Assembly (NCBI RefSeq): GCF_000149955.1
Contig: NC_030996.1
Location: 1,753,467-1,817,466, forward strand
DNA from: Fusarium oxysporum f. sp. lycopersici 4287
Taxonomy: Eukaryota; Ascomycota; Sordariomycetes; Hypocreales; Nectriaceae
Length of the DNA stretch: 64,000 nucleotides
Direction: 5' to 3'
The position numbers and the translations under genes are program-made. Each line of letters begins with the position of its first letter. Positions within the stretch are counted from its first letter, which is position 1. Below are positions 11,089 to 22,877 of this stretch, piece after piece. The notes beneath the pieces are model-generated. The model made no database searches and was not told the origin of the DNA. It was given only the letters and a program-made list of their open reading frames with translations.

Positions 11089-11979
11089 CTACAGAGGGTC
11101 TTTCCAACTAATGTTGACTTCAATATCGCCCAAGATCCCAGCAGCAGATGCAATGCGAGCCATGCCGAAAGCGATGCAATGGTAAACCACGAATTGGAAC
11201 CACAATGAAAAGGTCATGCTTTTCAACGACGTATTGATATCCACCAAGAGTTCGTGTGTACTCCTGCCTTCCCCATTCTCATCTATCTCAGGAGCAGCTT
11301 CGACACCCGCCACCGTCTCCGGAACCCGAATCGCCGCGTGTATGATCTTCAACGTAAAGAAAACGCCAATAAGTATCACTCCGATCGTCGTGGTATTTTC
11401 CTTCGACCATTCCTTAACAACATCGACACCGTTTGCTAACAGAAACAACAGGCTGAGCTTGACGACAAGGTCTGGTATCTCATCGACAAGGTTGCAAGCT
11501 AACAAGGTACCGATGAAGTGAAACCACTGCTTGGCTGTGACGCAACGAAGAAGTCTGATGTTTGACTCTAGAGATATAGAATAATCGGACATGATCGATC
11601 GAATCCAGAGGAACTTCAGAGGTGCGATGATAATCGTTGTGACGCATTTCATAAGGAAGGCCGGAACAAGCTTTTGAAGGTAGAACTCGAGAACGGATCT
11701 TGCAGCCGCGCCAACAAGCCATGTTCCCAAGCCTTTGATGGGATATATCGTCGACCAAAACGATGGATTATTCGTTCGTCCTAGAATTTCTGCCGTTCCG
11801 TCTTCAGAGGTTGAGGGTTTGAGTGAGCGGACGTGTCGCAGTGCAGTAAGCAATGGATAATAATCTTGATATCCGTAGAGCCCCTATTCATGTCAGCTTG
11901 ACTCTCGTGGCGTCGTCATGATGCGCACCGCGTAGAGAAACCATTGGACGACGTAGCCCAACACACCCAAAGGATTCAT
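11089..11979 (-). CDS. Hypothetical multi-pass membrane protein
   Basis: Exon 2 (11089-11883) joins exon 1 (ends 11929) through a 45-base intron with donor GTGCGC. The first in-frame ATG is at 11979, giving about 281 residues. The open frame extends further upstream to about 12075, preceded by an acceptor-like TTTAG, so another 5' exon is possible. At least four hydrophobic segments are seen: GYVVQWFLYA near the start, a stretch with IIIAPLKFLW, LSLLFLLANG and IGVILIGVFFTLKII, plus an aromatic-rich one ending FQFVVYHCIAFG. The pattern suggests an integral membrane protein of unknown function. I recognise no transporter motif. It is convergent with the F-box gene, with only 58 bases between them. 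Confidence 0.65.
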
Positions 11980-12459
11980 TCTGATGGTGTCACGTTTCAG
12001 GACGATCTTTGTTTTCGGGAATTCAGGGCTGATGCTGCGTGGGCTTGTACGTGAGTCAACTGCCGAGACGATCACTAAACAAGCTTAGAAGGCGCATCAT
12101 GACAAGTAAAACGTGGCTCATCGGTCAATCTTGCGTAATCGAAGGATTCACGGACATTTCCCAAAGCCCTACGTCTCCGTAAGCAATCGGCCGAATTGTG
12201 CTGCCTAGACCCTATCTCTCGGCGCCTTTTACATGTGAGGCTGAAGGGAACAGCTACAATTGGCTCGTCTATACGCGAAGGGAGGGCGACTAGCAGCCCT
12301 CTGAGGTCGGAACTTTAGTAGCGGGGCCTTGGCATGGAACCATTGACGAAGCTTCCCTGTATCATCGTACACGCGCTTCACATCCTCAGTCATTCTTATC
12401 TGGGCCAGTCCACGGCTCATCGGGAGAACAAAGCGACCCGTTGGCTTGTGTATTACCAA
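11980..12459. other. Divergent promoter region
   Basis: This separates the minus-strand membrane protein from the plus-strand Zn2Cys6 regulator. Part of it may be an unrecognised 5' exon of the membrane protein. No other structure is seen. Confidence 0.45.
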
Positions 12460-13974
12460 ATGGATCGGTCTATACGCGCGCAGCGTGTAAGAGCGTTTTC
12501 ACGCAAGACTCGTACGGGTTGTCTCACGTGGTAAGTCCCGCATACATCCGCTTTTCTCTGTCTTTGACCTACTGATTCAAGACAAAGTAAGAAACGACAC
12601 AAGAAATGTGACGAGGAGAAACCCACGTGTAAGAGATGCAGGGATGGAGGGTATGTCTGCGATGGATATACGCCCCAATCAAAGGCTGTCACGACAAAGA
12701 CACAGAACCGCTCTCTGCCAATTCTGGCTGCCAAGCTGTCGACACCAACACTACCTCTGCTACCGGGAGATATGCTGGAGTCGAATTATTACGTTTATTT
12801 CTTCTCTGATATCATCAGCCAGTTGGAGATCACGCCATATCTGAACAGAGAGTTCTGGAATAGGAATATTCTTGTTCCTAGTCAAAGTAGCGAATGCGTT
12901 CGACATGCGGTGCTGGCTTTGGGCGCAACACACTGGCAGTATTCAGCGCGCAACCAATTATCGTCAGTGTCGCTTGATCCATTCATTTTAAGGCATTACA
13001 ACGAAGCTATATCGAAACTTACAAGCAACCAAGAGTCACCGCCGGATATGTCAACTGTCTTGACGTGTTGCATATTATTCGTTATTCTTGAAAGTCTCCG
13101 CGGGGACTTTGGCGAAGCAATTCGACATCTCGAGTCTGGGACGAGGATCCTCACAAACCACATCCCAAAAACATACCTTCCAAACCGCGACTTCCAAGAA
13201 CTAGCTGCAATATTCCACGCAATCGCCTCCCAAGTCGCCATCTTCTCACCCGAGCGTGTCTTTCCCGACGTGACGCATCTCTTAATGCCAGCAGCGAAGA
13301 AGCAAAAGCGGATCGAGGGAGAGTTCAGAAACCTTGATGAAGCAGAGGATGTCATGAATAAGTTTGACGACATGGTGAATCATATTTCTTGGGATCTTGA
13401 TCAAGAATGGGAGAATGAAGAGTCAGAATGCAACATGCAATGGTCGATATTACGAGAAAACGTACAAACTTGGCAATGCCAGTTCGAAATCCTTGTGAAG
13501 AAGTTGTCAGCTGGTAAAGAACCCATCGACAGCGAAAAAGTTCTTAATCTTCGGATACAGCATAAATTGTGGGAACTTCTTATCGAAGAGGAATCTGCCG
13601 TTGACGAAGACGCCGAGGCTCATCTTGATCCCGCCGAGTGTAACATTCTTCTTGATCAACTGGAGAAGCTATGGTGTAACCCAACCCGACCACGGTTCGG
13701 CCTTAAAATCGATCTCACAGCAGCTTTATTTCAACTCTACGTGTATTGCACGGACGAGAGTGTTCGACACAGGATTATCTTCATGTTGAGAGCGCAGAGC
13801 AGGAGGGAGATTATGTGGGATAGCGGACAATTAGCAGATTTTCTGGAAAATGATATGGTGCTGAGATCTGTTGGGCTACAGACGGAGAGATGGCCCGAAA
13901 TAGGACCTTCAGCTAATGACGGAGCGTTGTTGGTGTTTCGCCCAAAGGGTTCAAGGGAAAGTTCCGAATCTTAA
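12460..13974 (+). CDS. Zn2Cys6 transcription factor
   Basis: Two exons (12460-12530, 12588-13974) give 485 residues. The intron (donor GTAAGT) lies inside the zinc cluster, which reads C-x2-C-x6-C-x6-C-x2-C-x6-C from residue 21 (RTGCLTCKKRHKKCD). This is the fungal binuclear cluster that binds CGG-type half sites. The rest resembles the C-terminal regulatory region of fungal-specific regulators of the Fungal_trans_2 type: EITPYLNREFWNRNIL, then CVRHAVLALGA and HYNEAISKL, the usual 'N-RHAVLALGA-Q-HYNKAI' theme. It is expected to act in the nucleus. The divergent membrane protein gene is a possible target, by position only. Confidence 0.9.
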
Positions 13975-14268
13975 TTCATCTCAGATCCAACATGCATGCA
14001 CTTTTCGGGATGAAGCGTTCCATTGAATGGGTTAGAGCATGTCACCAAGTGGGGAGTGTTTGTACGCGCTGTCTAATCAGGTGCTGACATGGAAGCGCTA
14101 GTGAATCATCACTGGCATTGCTTGTCAATGCGGCTGAGATCCTCCTTATATCAAGGATCTGTACGCACTTGGAGAAACGATTTGATGGTTTGTACGCCAT
14201 GTCGTGCCGTGTCTGTGCCGAGATGCGGGAGGCAGCTTGTCTGGAATGCTGATCAGAGGCAAGCTGGA

Positions 14269-14276
14269 TATAAATA
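14269..14276 (+). promoter_or_regulatory. TATA box of the BPL_N-like gene
   Basis: TATAAATA lies about 80 bases upstream of the ATG at 14355. Confidence 0.45.
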
Positions 14277-14354
14277 TGCCAACTGAGACCACTGGTAAAC
14301 CTTCAGAACTCAAATCAACACGAACAAACACAACGATTACCCAATCTAAACACT

Positions 14355-15185
14355 ATGCACTTCAGCAGCCCCGTCTCAGTCGCAATGGCTATCATCTCCT
14401 ACGGAGTATCAGCCACCCTGGGCGCACAAGCACGCCCCAAAGCAGTCGTATACCGCGGCCCAGCCTCATCAGAAGGTTGCCCAGAAGGCGTACGCGACCT
14501 CCTCGTCTCGTCCCCATCCAACTTCGAAGTCGTCTTCGCTGGTCCAAACGAGCCAATCGATGTAGTCGAAGCTCTCAAAGGCGCGACGGTGTATGCTCAC
14601 GGCGGCGGACCGAACTGGAGCAAAGCATACCGCTCAACAAAGAAATACGAAAAAGCTATTCAAGAGTTTGTCAAATCCGGAGGCCATTACCTTGGCTTCT
14701 GTCTTGGTGCTTATCTCGCTGGCCCGGTCAATGGATATAATCTTCTTCCGAAGGGCGTTAATACGGAGCAGGAGGTTAAGCGTCGAAGGGCGCAGGTCAA
14801 GGGCGAGGAAGATACGGTTATCAACGTCGATTGGACTTTTGAATCGGGAACGACGGAGGATAAGAGATGGTTATATTTCCAGGATGGTGTTGTGATTAGG
14901 GGTATGGATGAGAGTAAACCGGGTAAGGTCGTTGGACGGTATTCTGCGAATGGCGATGTTGCTGCTTCGATTACACCTTATGGGAAAGGCTCAGTTGGAC
15001 TTGTTGGACCTCATCCCGAAGCTGATGATACGTGGTGTAAGTTGGACGTGCTTGGTTTGAGAAAGGCTTGCTAAATGATTGCAGATGATGGAGCGGGTAT
15101 TAAGAATCCTGAGGGTATCAGACTTGATATTGGGCATGATTTTGTTGAGGCTACTGTTCATGCGGGTTCTTACAAGCGCTCTTGA
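14355..15185 (+). CDS. Secreted protein with biotin-protein-ligase N-terminal-like (GATase1-like) domain
   Basis: Two exons (14355-15036, 15085-15185) give 260 residues. Without the intron the frame ends within a few codons, while splicing continues it into WYDGAG. The first 25 residues form a signal-peptide-like stretch ending ATLGAQA. The body matches the BPL_N family: VVYRGPASSEGCPEGVRDLL, AHGGGPNW, then SGGHYLGFCLGAYLAG with a Cys (C116) at the nucleophile elbow of class I glutamine-amidotransferase-like folds. The cytosolic biotin ligase carries this domain fused to a ligase, but here it stands alone and is apparently exported. Its substrate and reaction are unknown. Confidence 0.85.
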
Positions 15186-15515
15186 TTCAAAGGTATCTCA
15201 TGCAGCAAAGAGTTTCCGGACTTGGATGAATTGATGAGCATGGAAGAATGACAGTGGTCATAGTGAATAAGGCATTTTCTTCTTCTTGTAGTTATTTACA
15301 ACGCGCATTGTTTTTATTCATGGTTTTAGTCTACATTAGCACCTGATGACTCTCAGAGTATTCATATTCACAAATGGATTTGGTTTACAAGAAGTGAAAG
15401 AGTTTCATTAAGCTAGGAGATTCTCTAAGCATGTGTTAACAAGACCAGCAAAGCCAATCCATCAATCTAAAATCCACACCAAGGTCAAAGCCCAAGGCTC
15501 ATCGTACACTGCAGT
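15186..15515. other. Convergent 3' region
   Basis: These 330 bases lie between the 3' ends of the BPL_N-like gene and the chitinase gene. It is AT-rich and presumably holds both 3' UTRs. No other feature is seen. Confidence 0.5.
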
Positions 15516-17030
15516 TTAGTGCAGACCAACAGCAGATCGGATGGAGTCGATGAGGATGTTGTTGTAGTCACCACCGGCCTCGTAGGTACCGAATCCAGCG
15601 AGCTTGTTCTTGAGAACGAATTTGCCCTTGTCGTAGAAAGAAGCAGCGTTGTCGTAGCTGACATAGATCTCACGCTTGGCATCATAAAGAACAGGCTATT
15701 CAAGTTAGTACTGTATCCTTGTAATTCTAGGGTGCAGAGTGACTTACTGTCTGACTGCAGTTGTCCCAAGCAGAAGCAATACCAGGAGCAGGGTTTCCCT
15801 TGGTATCGAGGAACTTGGCCTCCTTGATCAAGCTCCAGAAAGGATAGGTGCCTCCAGGAGGGTTGGGGTTACCGCAAGCATCGACGAGAGGATCGTTGTC
15901 CCAGCTGCTGCCCTGGAAGCGATCGGTAGAGTTCTGAGCGGGATACAGCTGGAGCTTGTGGTTCTTGCTCTTGCCAAAGGCAGAGGTGCTGTTGACCTTA
16001 AAGCCATGGCCGTAGTTGGGAGCGCCGAGGACGAGCTGGGAGGCGGGCATGCCGGCGCCGGTCCACTGGGCGATGGAGTTCTCGGCGGCGCCCTGGTCGT
16101 TGCGGGCATCGCACTTGCGGTAGAGGGGTGAGTTGGGGCCGGCGACGGCGGACCAGGCACCGTAGTAGTCGTAGTTCTGAACCTGTTAGTATAGATCTTA
16201 AGTTTGATTCAAGGGTAAAGTTACATACCATGAGCATGATGTAGTTGATAACCTCAGCAAAGCCACTGACATCCTTGGAGGCGACACCAGTCTTGTCGTT
16301 CCAGGGGAAGACAGATCCAGCGGCAGTGATGTAGAATTTCTTGCCCTTAGGGTCCTTGCGAATCTCCTTGAAGAACTCGAGAAGGTTGGCAGTGTCGTTC
16401 TCGTTGATATCGTTACATCCGAGACCCTGGCGGTTGGGGTACTCCCAGCTGAATTCCGTCAGTCACAATCTTCCTTTTACTTAGGAGATCATAAACTTAC
16501 TCAATGTCGAAGCCTTCGAAGCCATACTTGTCAACAAAGTTGATGACTTTCTTGGCGAAAGCAGTGCGGTTCTTGGCGGAGCCGATGTTGGTGGAGAAGT
16601 GTCGGCTTCCGGTCCAGCCACCAATTGAGATGAGAGGCTTGACGTTCTAGAAACATTGTTAGCCAAACTAATCTCTTAAATGTCCTGAATTTTGGATAAC
16701 ATACGTGCTTCTTGGCATCCTTGACGAAGCAAGGAATGTTCTCAGGCTGCGACTTGGAAACGTCAAGTGTTCCATCAGGCGAAGTCTCACTACATCTCAT
16801 TAGCCCTCGTCCCCAATCACGACATGGAGTACATACGCAAAAGCATATTTCACATCAGTGTACTTGTCCCAGGGCATAGCCGAGACAGGAAATCCCCTAT
16901 TGGCGTGGAACCCCGCAAAGTAGGTCGAGGCAACCAAATACCCCTCACTGTTAACAGGGGGAATGGCGCTGGCGCTTCCAAGGCTCAGCAGGCCTACAAG
17001 CGAGGCCGAGATGGCTTTGAGGGACGGCAT
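15516..17030 (-). CDS. GH18 endochitinase, secreted
   Basis: Six exons on the minus strand (16837-17030, 16705-16789, 16501-16646, 16229-16448, 15748-16176, 15516-15695) join in frame to 417 residues. A signal peptide (MPSLKAISASLVGLLSLGSA) starts the protein. GH18 blocks follow: LISIGGWTGS (substrate-binding strand) and the catalytic block E137-G-F-D140-I-D142-W-E144. E144 is the proton donor and D142 is created by the exon 3/exon 4 join. MNYDYYGAW comes later. It hydrolyses beta-1,4-linked GlcNAc polymers outside the cell, in wall remodelling or attack on other fungi. No chitin-binding module is seen. Introns have GTATGT/GTAAGT donors. Confidence 0.95.
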
Positions 17031-18813
17031 AGTTGCACGGAATGTTATTTTACCGAGAAGAAAAAGAGCGTAAGAAATGAAATGAGTGAGAGTGATGACC
17101 GGTTAATTGATCGGGGGGTAAGCAGCGGTTATAAATATGTTTGTCGTTATTAACGTTGCATTACAATCCTACTCTAATAAGCTTTTGAACAATTTCGGCG
17201 CATCGTAATATTAAACAAAACAAAAAAACGTATGAGCCGCTGCCGCCCTGCAGAGCATTAAGCCTCAACCTGCAGCGCCCGCCTGTAGCGGCAGTTGATT
17301 GTTTAAAAATCCCCTGAGATGTAGCAGCTAACAACCCCTAGTGCAAAGTTTATTCCCTTTGACTCCCCGCTTCTAGAAAACTCCCTGTCATTTCCGCATC
17401 TGCCGAGCTATGGTTCGTGCTCTTTTCGAGGACGTCTTTATGAGCGCTGGGGCTGTCTCATGTTTAGGGGACGCGTTGGTTGACCATTTCCAGACAAATG
17501 CTACGTCATTGACTGTGGCGCGCATCGCTTACATTACCGAGAGAGAGGACAGATCTGATGGCGCTGCTACTGTACGGTGCCGTTCGGCGTCAATTGACGC
17601 GTATGATGTGACGGTGTAATTGAAGATACGGGAACTTAATGAGTGATAGACTTCATCTCATTTTACTGTGAGGGTATTCTTTGGACATCAGTGATCTAAA
17701 AGGTCCGGTTTTGCCGTGTTGTGGTTGCAGTGGGTTAACTACCGTTCCAAAGGACCGGTTAAGGGGGGATCTTCACTAAGGAGAGTTGTTTTTAACCGCT
17801 CGGCACGTACGCTGGGAGGGTATCGCGAACACGAATGGCTGTGATGGTTTGGGATTGGATCACGTACGGGTATTGGAGAGGAACCTTTTTTTTTTAACCT
17901 CAAGAGGGAAGATGATTGCAACGAAACGATGTCCATCAAGGTGGGAAGAGTCTCGTGGTCACCCGACGCGTCAACATGGTCGCGTATTCCCCGCGAGGAC
18001 ATTCAGAGAATATCACGGCGGCGTAACCGTCTTCCCGTCGACACGATCCGGCATCCCACCGCTAAAATCCCACTGCCAAGAATAGACACTGTCGATCAGA
18101 TCATGGGGTAGAACGATTGGAGGGCCAGTGCCAGGTTTCTACGGATGGTGAAACGTCAAAGCCATACCGTAGCACACTGATGAGCGTTGAGCCCGCTGGT
18201 GAGAGGGCTGGACAAACACCTTACATGTTAGGTGGTCAAAGTAAGGTAATTGGGCTGACTTCAACGGCTGCGTCAATAATGGACGACAAGATATTACTTT
18301 TATGGGCTAGAAATTTCTTTCTCATCTCGATAAATATTTTTAAAACGATCTCATAACCTTTTCCAACGGTTTGCGATACATTTATTTAGATACATTTGTT
18401 AGAGGTTCAGGGTAAGCAAACCAGCGAGTCAGCCATTTCGGTCACCTCGGGATCTCCTGCCTATTGCGCATCCCTCAATTCTTCCCCACGCACTAACAAT
18501 CATCTCTCTTGTGGGGAAGACGATTCATCCTTATCTCGACTCCAGCGACGATAGCCGTCCCTCTTGACTCTCTATCTGGGGATAGTCTAGTCTCACTGTC
18601 GGGATCACTATCTTTCTTGATGGTGTTTCGGCACTTCCGGACTTGCCATGCTGACGGCTTAGCCCGGCATTGACAGATAGCTATTCACTATACTCTTTGG
18701 GAAACTGACCATGTTTCTGGAATTGAAGACGTAGACTGTTAGTTAGATCATGATGACCGAAATGGAAATACGCAAGTCTGGGGAAACGAGTAACAGTTTC
18801 CGAAAGATTTGTG
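17031..18813. other. Divergent intergenic region, 1.8 kb
   Basis: This lies between the chitinase start and the 2OG oxygenase start. No supportable gene is present, and open frames are short without domains. A TATA-like TATAAATA around 17136 could serve the chitinase. A GC-rich patch near 17230-17300 has loosely self-complementary CCGCTGCC/GTAGCGGC pieces. Confidence 0.5.
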
Positions 18814-18821
18814 TATATAAA
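18814..18821 (+). promoter_or_regulatory. TATA box of the 2OG oxygenase gene
   Basis: TATATAAA lies about 113 bases upstream of the ATG at 18934. A CT-rich leader follows. Confidence 0.45.
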
Positions 18822-18933
18822 CTGTCGTGAAGTCAGCAGTAAACAGACCTCATCACTCTCAATCACAACCATCTTCACAGTCTCTGACTTCATTTACACT
18901 TCTTCCCCATAACTCTCATCAACAACCTTCAAA

Positions 18934-19947
18934 ATGGCCGCCCTCAACGCAGACACCCTCGACATGTCCCTCTTCTTCGGCACCCCCTCCCAGAAGCAAG
19001 ACTTCTGCGACTCCCTCCTGCGCCTGCTCAAAAAGCGCGGCGGCGTCAAGCTGATCAACCACCCCATCCCCTCCACCTCCATCCACGAGCTCTTCGCACA
19101 GACAAAGCGCTTCTTCAACCTCCCCCTCGAGACAAAAATGCTCGCCAAGCACCCTCCCCAGGCAAACCCGAACCGCGGGTACTCCTTCGTCGGCCAGGAA
19201 AACGTCGCCAACATCAGTGGTTACGAAAAGGGTCTTGGACCGCTAAAGACTCGCGATATCAAGGAGACTGTGGACTTTGGATCGGCGAATGATGAGCTTG
19301 TTGATAACCTTTGGGTTCCGGAGGAGGAGTTGCCCGGTTTTAGGAGCTTTATGGAGGGGTTTTATGAGTTGGCTTTCAAGACGGAGATGCAGCTTCTTGA
19401 GGCTCTTGCTATTGCTCTTGGTGTTTCTCCCGATCACTTGAAGTCGCTGCATAACCGTGCTGAGAATGAGTTTCGAATCTTGCACTACCCCGCCATTCCT
19501 GCCTCAGAACTCGCAGACGGTACAGCAACCCGCATCGCTGAGCACACTGATTTCGGAACCATCACCATGCTGTTCCAAGACTCTGTCGGTGGCCTTCAGG
19601 TCGAAGATCAAGAGAACCTCGGAACATTCAACAACGTCGAATCAGCCTCCCCCACCGACATCATCCTCAACATCGGTGATTCTCTGCAGAGGTTGACGAA
19701 TGACACTTTCAAGGCTGCGTGTCATCGCGTTACATACCCTCCTTCTATCAAAGCTGGTGATGGCGAGCAGGTCATTCCTGAGAGATACTCTATCGCTTAC
19801 TTTGCTAAGCCCAACCGAAGCGCTTCTTTGTTTCCGCTGAAGGAGTTTATTGAGGAGGGTGTTCCTTGTAAATATGAGGATGTAACTGCTTGGGAGTGGA
19901 ATAACCGCCGTATTGAGAAGTTGTTTTCTGCTGAGGCTAAGGCTTAA
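18934..19947 (+). CDS. 2-oxoglutarate/Fe(II) oxygenase, isopenicillin-N-synthase-like
   Basis: An intronless frame of 337 codons. The N-terminal DIOX_N region has GGVKLINHPIP and the RGYSFVGQEN block. The double-stranded beta-helix domain carries the iron triad: EHTDFG (H204, D206) and CHRVTYPP (H264). R284-x-S286 in ERYSIAYF binds 2-oxoglutarate. The family hydroxylates or desaturates small molecules, and in fungi it includes thymine dioxygenase-like and secondary-metabolite enzymes. The substrate cannot be read from sequence. It is cytosolic with no targeting signal. The neighbouring Zn2Cys6 gene on the same strand, 617 bases downstream, could regulate it, by position only. Confidence 0.93.
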   Translation: MAALNADTLDMSLFFGTPSQKQDFCDSLLRLLKKRGGVKLINHPIPSTSIHELFAQTKRFFNLPLETKMLAKHPPQANPNRGYSFVGQENVANISGYEKGLGPLKTRDIKETVDFGSANDELVDNLWVPEEELPGFRSFMEGFYELAFKTEMQLLEALAIALGVSPDHLKSLHNRAENEFRILHYPAIPASELADGTATRIAEHTDFGTITMLFQDSVGGLQVEDQENLGTFNNVESASPTDIILNIGDSLQRLTNDTFKAACHRVTYPPSIKAGDGEQVIPERYSIAYFAKPNRSASLFPLKEFIEEGVPCKYEDVTAWEWNNRRIEKLFSAEAKA

Positions 19948-20564
19948 AGAGGTGAAAAATGGGAGATGGATGGTCAGATTGATAGTTTATAGCATAGCGG
20001 AATTTTATTTGCAACAATACTCTCTCTATCTGAACTGCATTTACCTCCGTGATCTTTGCCTTCAGAGGTAGAAATGAGTATCACCTCTAAGCATCCAACT
20101 ACGCGTGGCCAGTTCTAAAGTTATGAAGGTTCCGTTCTGGGTAGAACGTCATATTCTCCTCTGGAAATATGCTTCGACTCTGTAGATAATGGAGATAATG
20201 GTTCTTCAGCATCTCGTCATTTGCTGATATTATCTCACATTATCCATGGGTATCCACTACTTCAACCGACTGACGCCCTTTGTCTTGTCTTCCCCAAATC
20301 TCCACCAAAAATGCCACTATCGCCCATCACGCGGAGAGAAGCAATCTCGAAGCCTCAAGACTCACACTAGAACACTCTAGCTCCCCAAACCAACCTATCA
20401 AACAACTCCAATTCCATCCCTAGGTTCTAATTCGCCAATTCCCGTCGCACTCGCCGATAAGCCCCCCCTCCCAAAAGAGCAAGCAATCCCGATCCCCTTC
20501 CTCTTAAGACAAACCCTCACTCCCCCATCTTCAGATGAATTAGTATTGACTCAAACGAATTAGT
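19948..20564. other. Intergenic region
   Basis: 3' region of the oxygenase gene and promoter of the Zn2Cys6 gene at 20565. A C-rich stretch of CCCCCTCCC type lies at about 20462-20526. No gene is seen. Confidence 0.5.
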
Positions 20565-22807
20565 ATGTCCAACACCAAATCCAGACGAACGCACTCTTTC
20601 GGCGGGTGTAAGACATGTCGGAAACGTCATCTCAAGTGTGATCAGTCTCTTCCGAGGTGTAATCGCTGTAAGCAGGCGGGACTGAACTGTGAGGGTTTCA
20701 CGCCGGCGCTGAGATGGTTGGTTTCGACGGGGAGGGAGGTTTATGATAGACAGCCTACGCAGATTGCTGATGTTGGGGCGGAGCAGTACTCGAGGAGACA
20801 TTTGTTCACTGGTAAGTTAGGTTTGTGAAGGTGTTGCAGAATTGGGTTGGGCTGACTTTTGTAGAGGAGGATAGGGAGCTTATGAGCAATGCTCTTGTTA
20901 CGAATGTTCCGTCGACGGTGACGGCTGCTTTGAACCAGATTGATGAGGAGTCCAAGGGACTTGATATCAAAGATGACGCAGCGAATACCTGTGAAGTTGG
21001 GCCTTTTCAAGTCTTCAAATTTGAAACCAGTCAATCCGTCACGACGCCATCAGACCATGTCTCATTCAACGACATGGATCTCGACACTCTTTCCGAGAAC
21101 CAAACCCAAGACTTTTCGGAAACCATCGAAAACGATCAAATCGCCTCCAATGACTTCTCAACAACGTCCCTCGATTTTCTGCACTGGGGTGATTTATTCA
21201 CCTGGGACGTCAGCGTTCTCGACAATCCGCCTCAACTCCCCTACGACAACTTCGACACTTTGCCCATGAATCTCAATTGGCCCAACGAGGCCAACATGGG
21301 TTTCCCCGAATCTTTGGACATGATGCCTTTTGAAACAGCGAGCGATGACGTTGCGTGGCCACAGCTTGATCTCATGATGGATGCACCGCTTCTTCTGAAG
21401 CACTTCAACGACGACGTCATCAGCCAAATGGGTTCTCTCCCCATCAACGAAAAGTCAGCTTGGAAGACTCTTCACTATCCCTCTGCTATAATGACGCTGA
21501 GCGAGTTGACGATGTTGGATGTGGACAGAGATCAGATCAAGCGTGCCAATCTGGCTACCTTTTACGCTCTGATAGCTGTATCGTCATTCCACCTCTCCCT
21601 CAACTCCATCACGTTCCCAAGTCTAGCCCGACCTGGTGATCATTGGAAATCTCTATCAAGTCGCACATACGAAGCTGCGAAACAACATCTTAAAGTCAGT
21701 CTCGAAAAGGAATCGCAGCCTGGACCGCATAAAGCGAAGTACAAAGAGCAACTGATGGGTATAAGTGCCGTGCTAGCAACAGCAGTACGTTCCCCTACCA
21801 CCATACACAAATGCATAAACTAACCATCGTAGCTTCTCTCTGGCAACGAAACAGATACACGGTGGTGTCTCACCGAAATGGAACGCCTCATAAGCTGGCG
21901 CGGCCTCACCAAACCAAGCATATCCCGCCGCGCCCGTCTTCTTCACAACATCTACGCCTGGATGCGCATCGTCTCCGAGAGTCTCAACGTGTACCTCGAC
22001 GAGAACCACGCCATCGAAACACCCTTCCGCACCACGACCTCACGATCCATTAATCCCGACATGACACTCGACAACTTCCTGCATCTCGAACCGCGAAAAC
22101 TGCACGGTCAGAAGACGAAACGCGATATTAAAGATATTCACCTCGCGGATGCGTCGCAGGATCATGAGAATATGTATATGCAGATCTACGGCGTTCCAGA
22201 GACGTGGCTTAGTTTGGTGTCGCAAATAACACGTCTCGCCAACGTAATGGATCGTTTGTCCACTTCTAAAAAATCCGACGCAGAAGCGCTCATGGCATTA
22301 CAGCCGCGCGCTTCGTACCTCGAAAACGCAGTCTGTCTATTCCGCTCACGACACAACGAGAGCACAACTATGAGCGCAAGTCCCAGCGCCCCAGGTGGAA
22401 CACCACACATGCACATGGTACGCGCCCTCGCCTCCGCGCTGGTAATATTCTTCTACCGACGTATCCGCAACGTGAACCCCCTCGTTCTGCAAGATAGCGT
22501 CAACGACGTTGTTGAGTCGTTGCATGCGTTTGATGAAGCGTTGGAGAGGAATAATCTGCTTGGACCGGGGACGGCGTGGCCTGCATTTATAGCGGGGGCG
22601 GAGGCGAGGGCGAGACAGAGGAGGGATATAGAGGAGTGGTTGGATAAAGGGTTCGGGAGGAGTGGGTTTGAGAGTTATAGGGCTTCGAAGGAGGTGCTGG
22701 TGGAGGTTTGGAAGAGGAGGGATGAGGCGGAGGGGATGCCATCTGGGGATGTATGTACGTGGATGGAGGTTTGTAGGGATTTACATCGTTGGCCATTGGT
22801 GTCTTAG
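20565..22807 (+). CDS. Zn2Cys6 transcription factor, Fungal_trans_2 / ARGRII-like
   Basis: Three exons (20565-20811, 20865-21784, 21833-22807) give 713 residues. The zinc cluster is near the N-terminus: C15, C18, C25, C32, C35, C42 in GGCKTCRKRHLKCD...CNRCKQAGLNCEGF. The C-terminal layout is that of the Fungal_trans_2 regulators, of which the arginine-metabolism regulator ARGRII (Arg81) is a known member. It has AIMTLSELTMLDVDR, a long helical middle, and a tail with GPGTAWPAFIAGAEA and W-x3-R motifs ending in VCTWMEVCRDL. The exact pathway is not determinable. It is nuclear. The upstream 2OG oxygenase on the same strand and the PD-(D/E)XK gene facing it are its neighbours. Confidence 0.9.
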
Positions 22808-22877
22808 TTACGGCTTAATGATTACGAAGTTATGCAAGTTGTATCAAATATATATTGATCGAGACTATTGTTTGGCT

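Noticed and set aside
16495..16505. Apparent loss of the catalytic Asp in the chitinase (unspliced frame reads FDIE)
   Set aside because: The GTAAGT donor lies inside this codon. After splicing GA joins C to restore Asp, giving FDIDWEYP.
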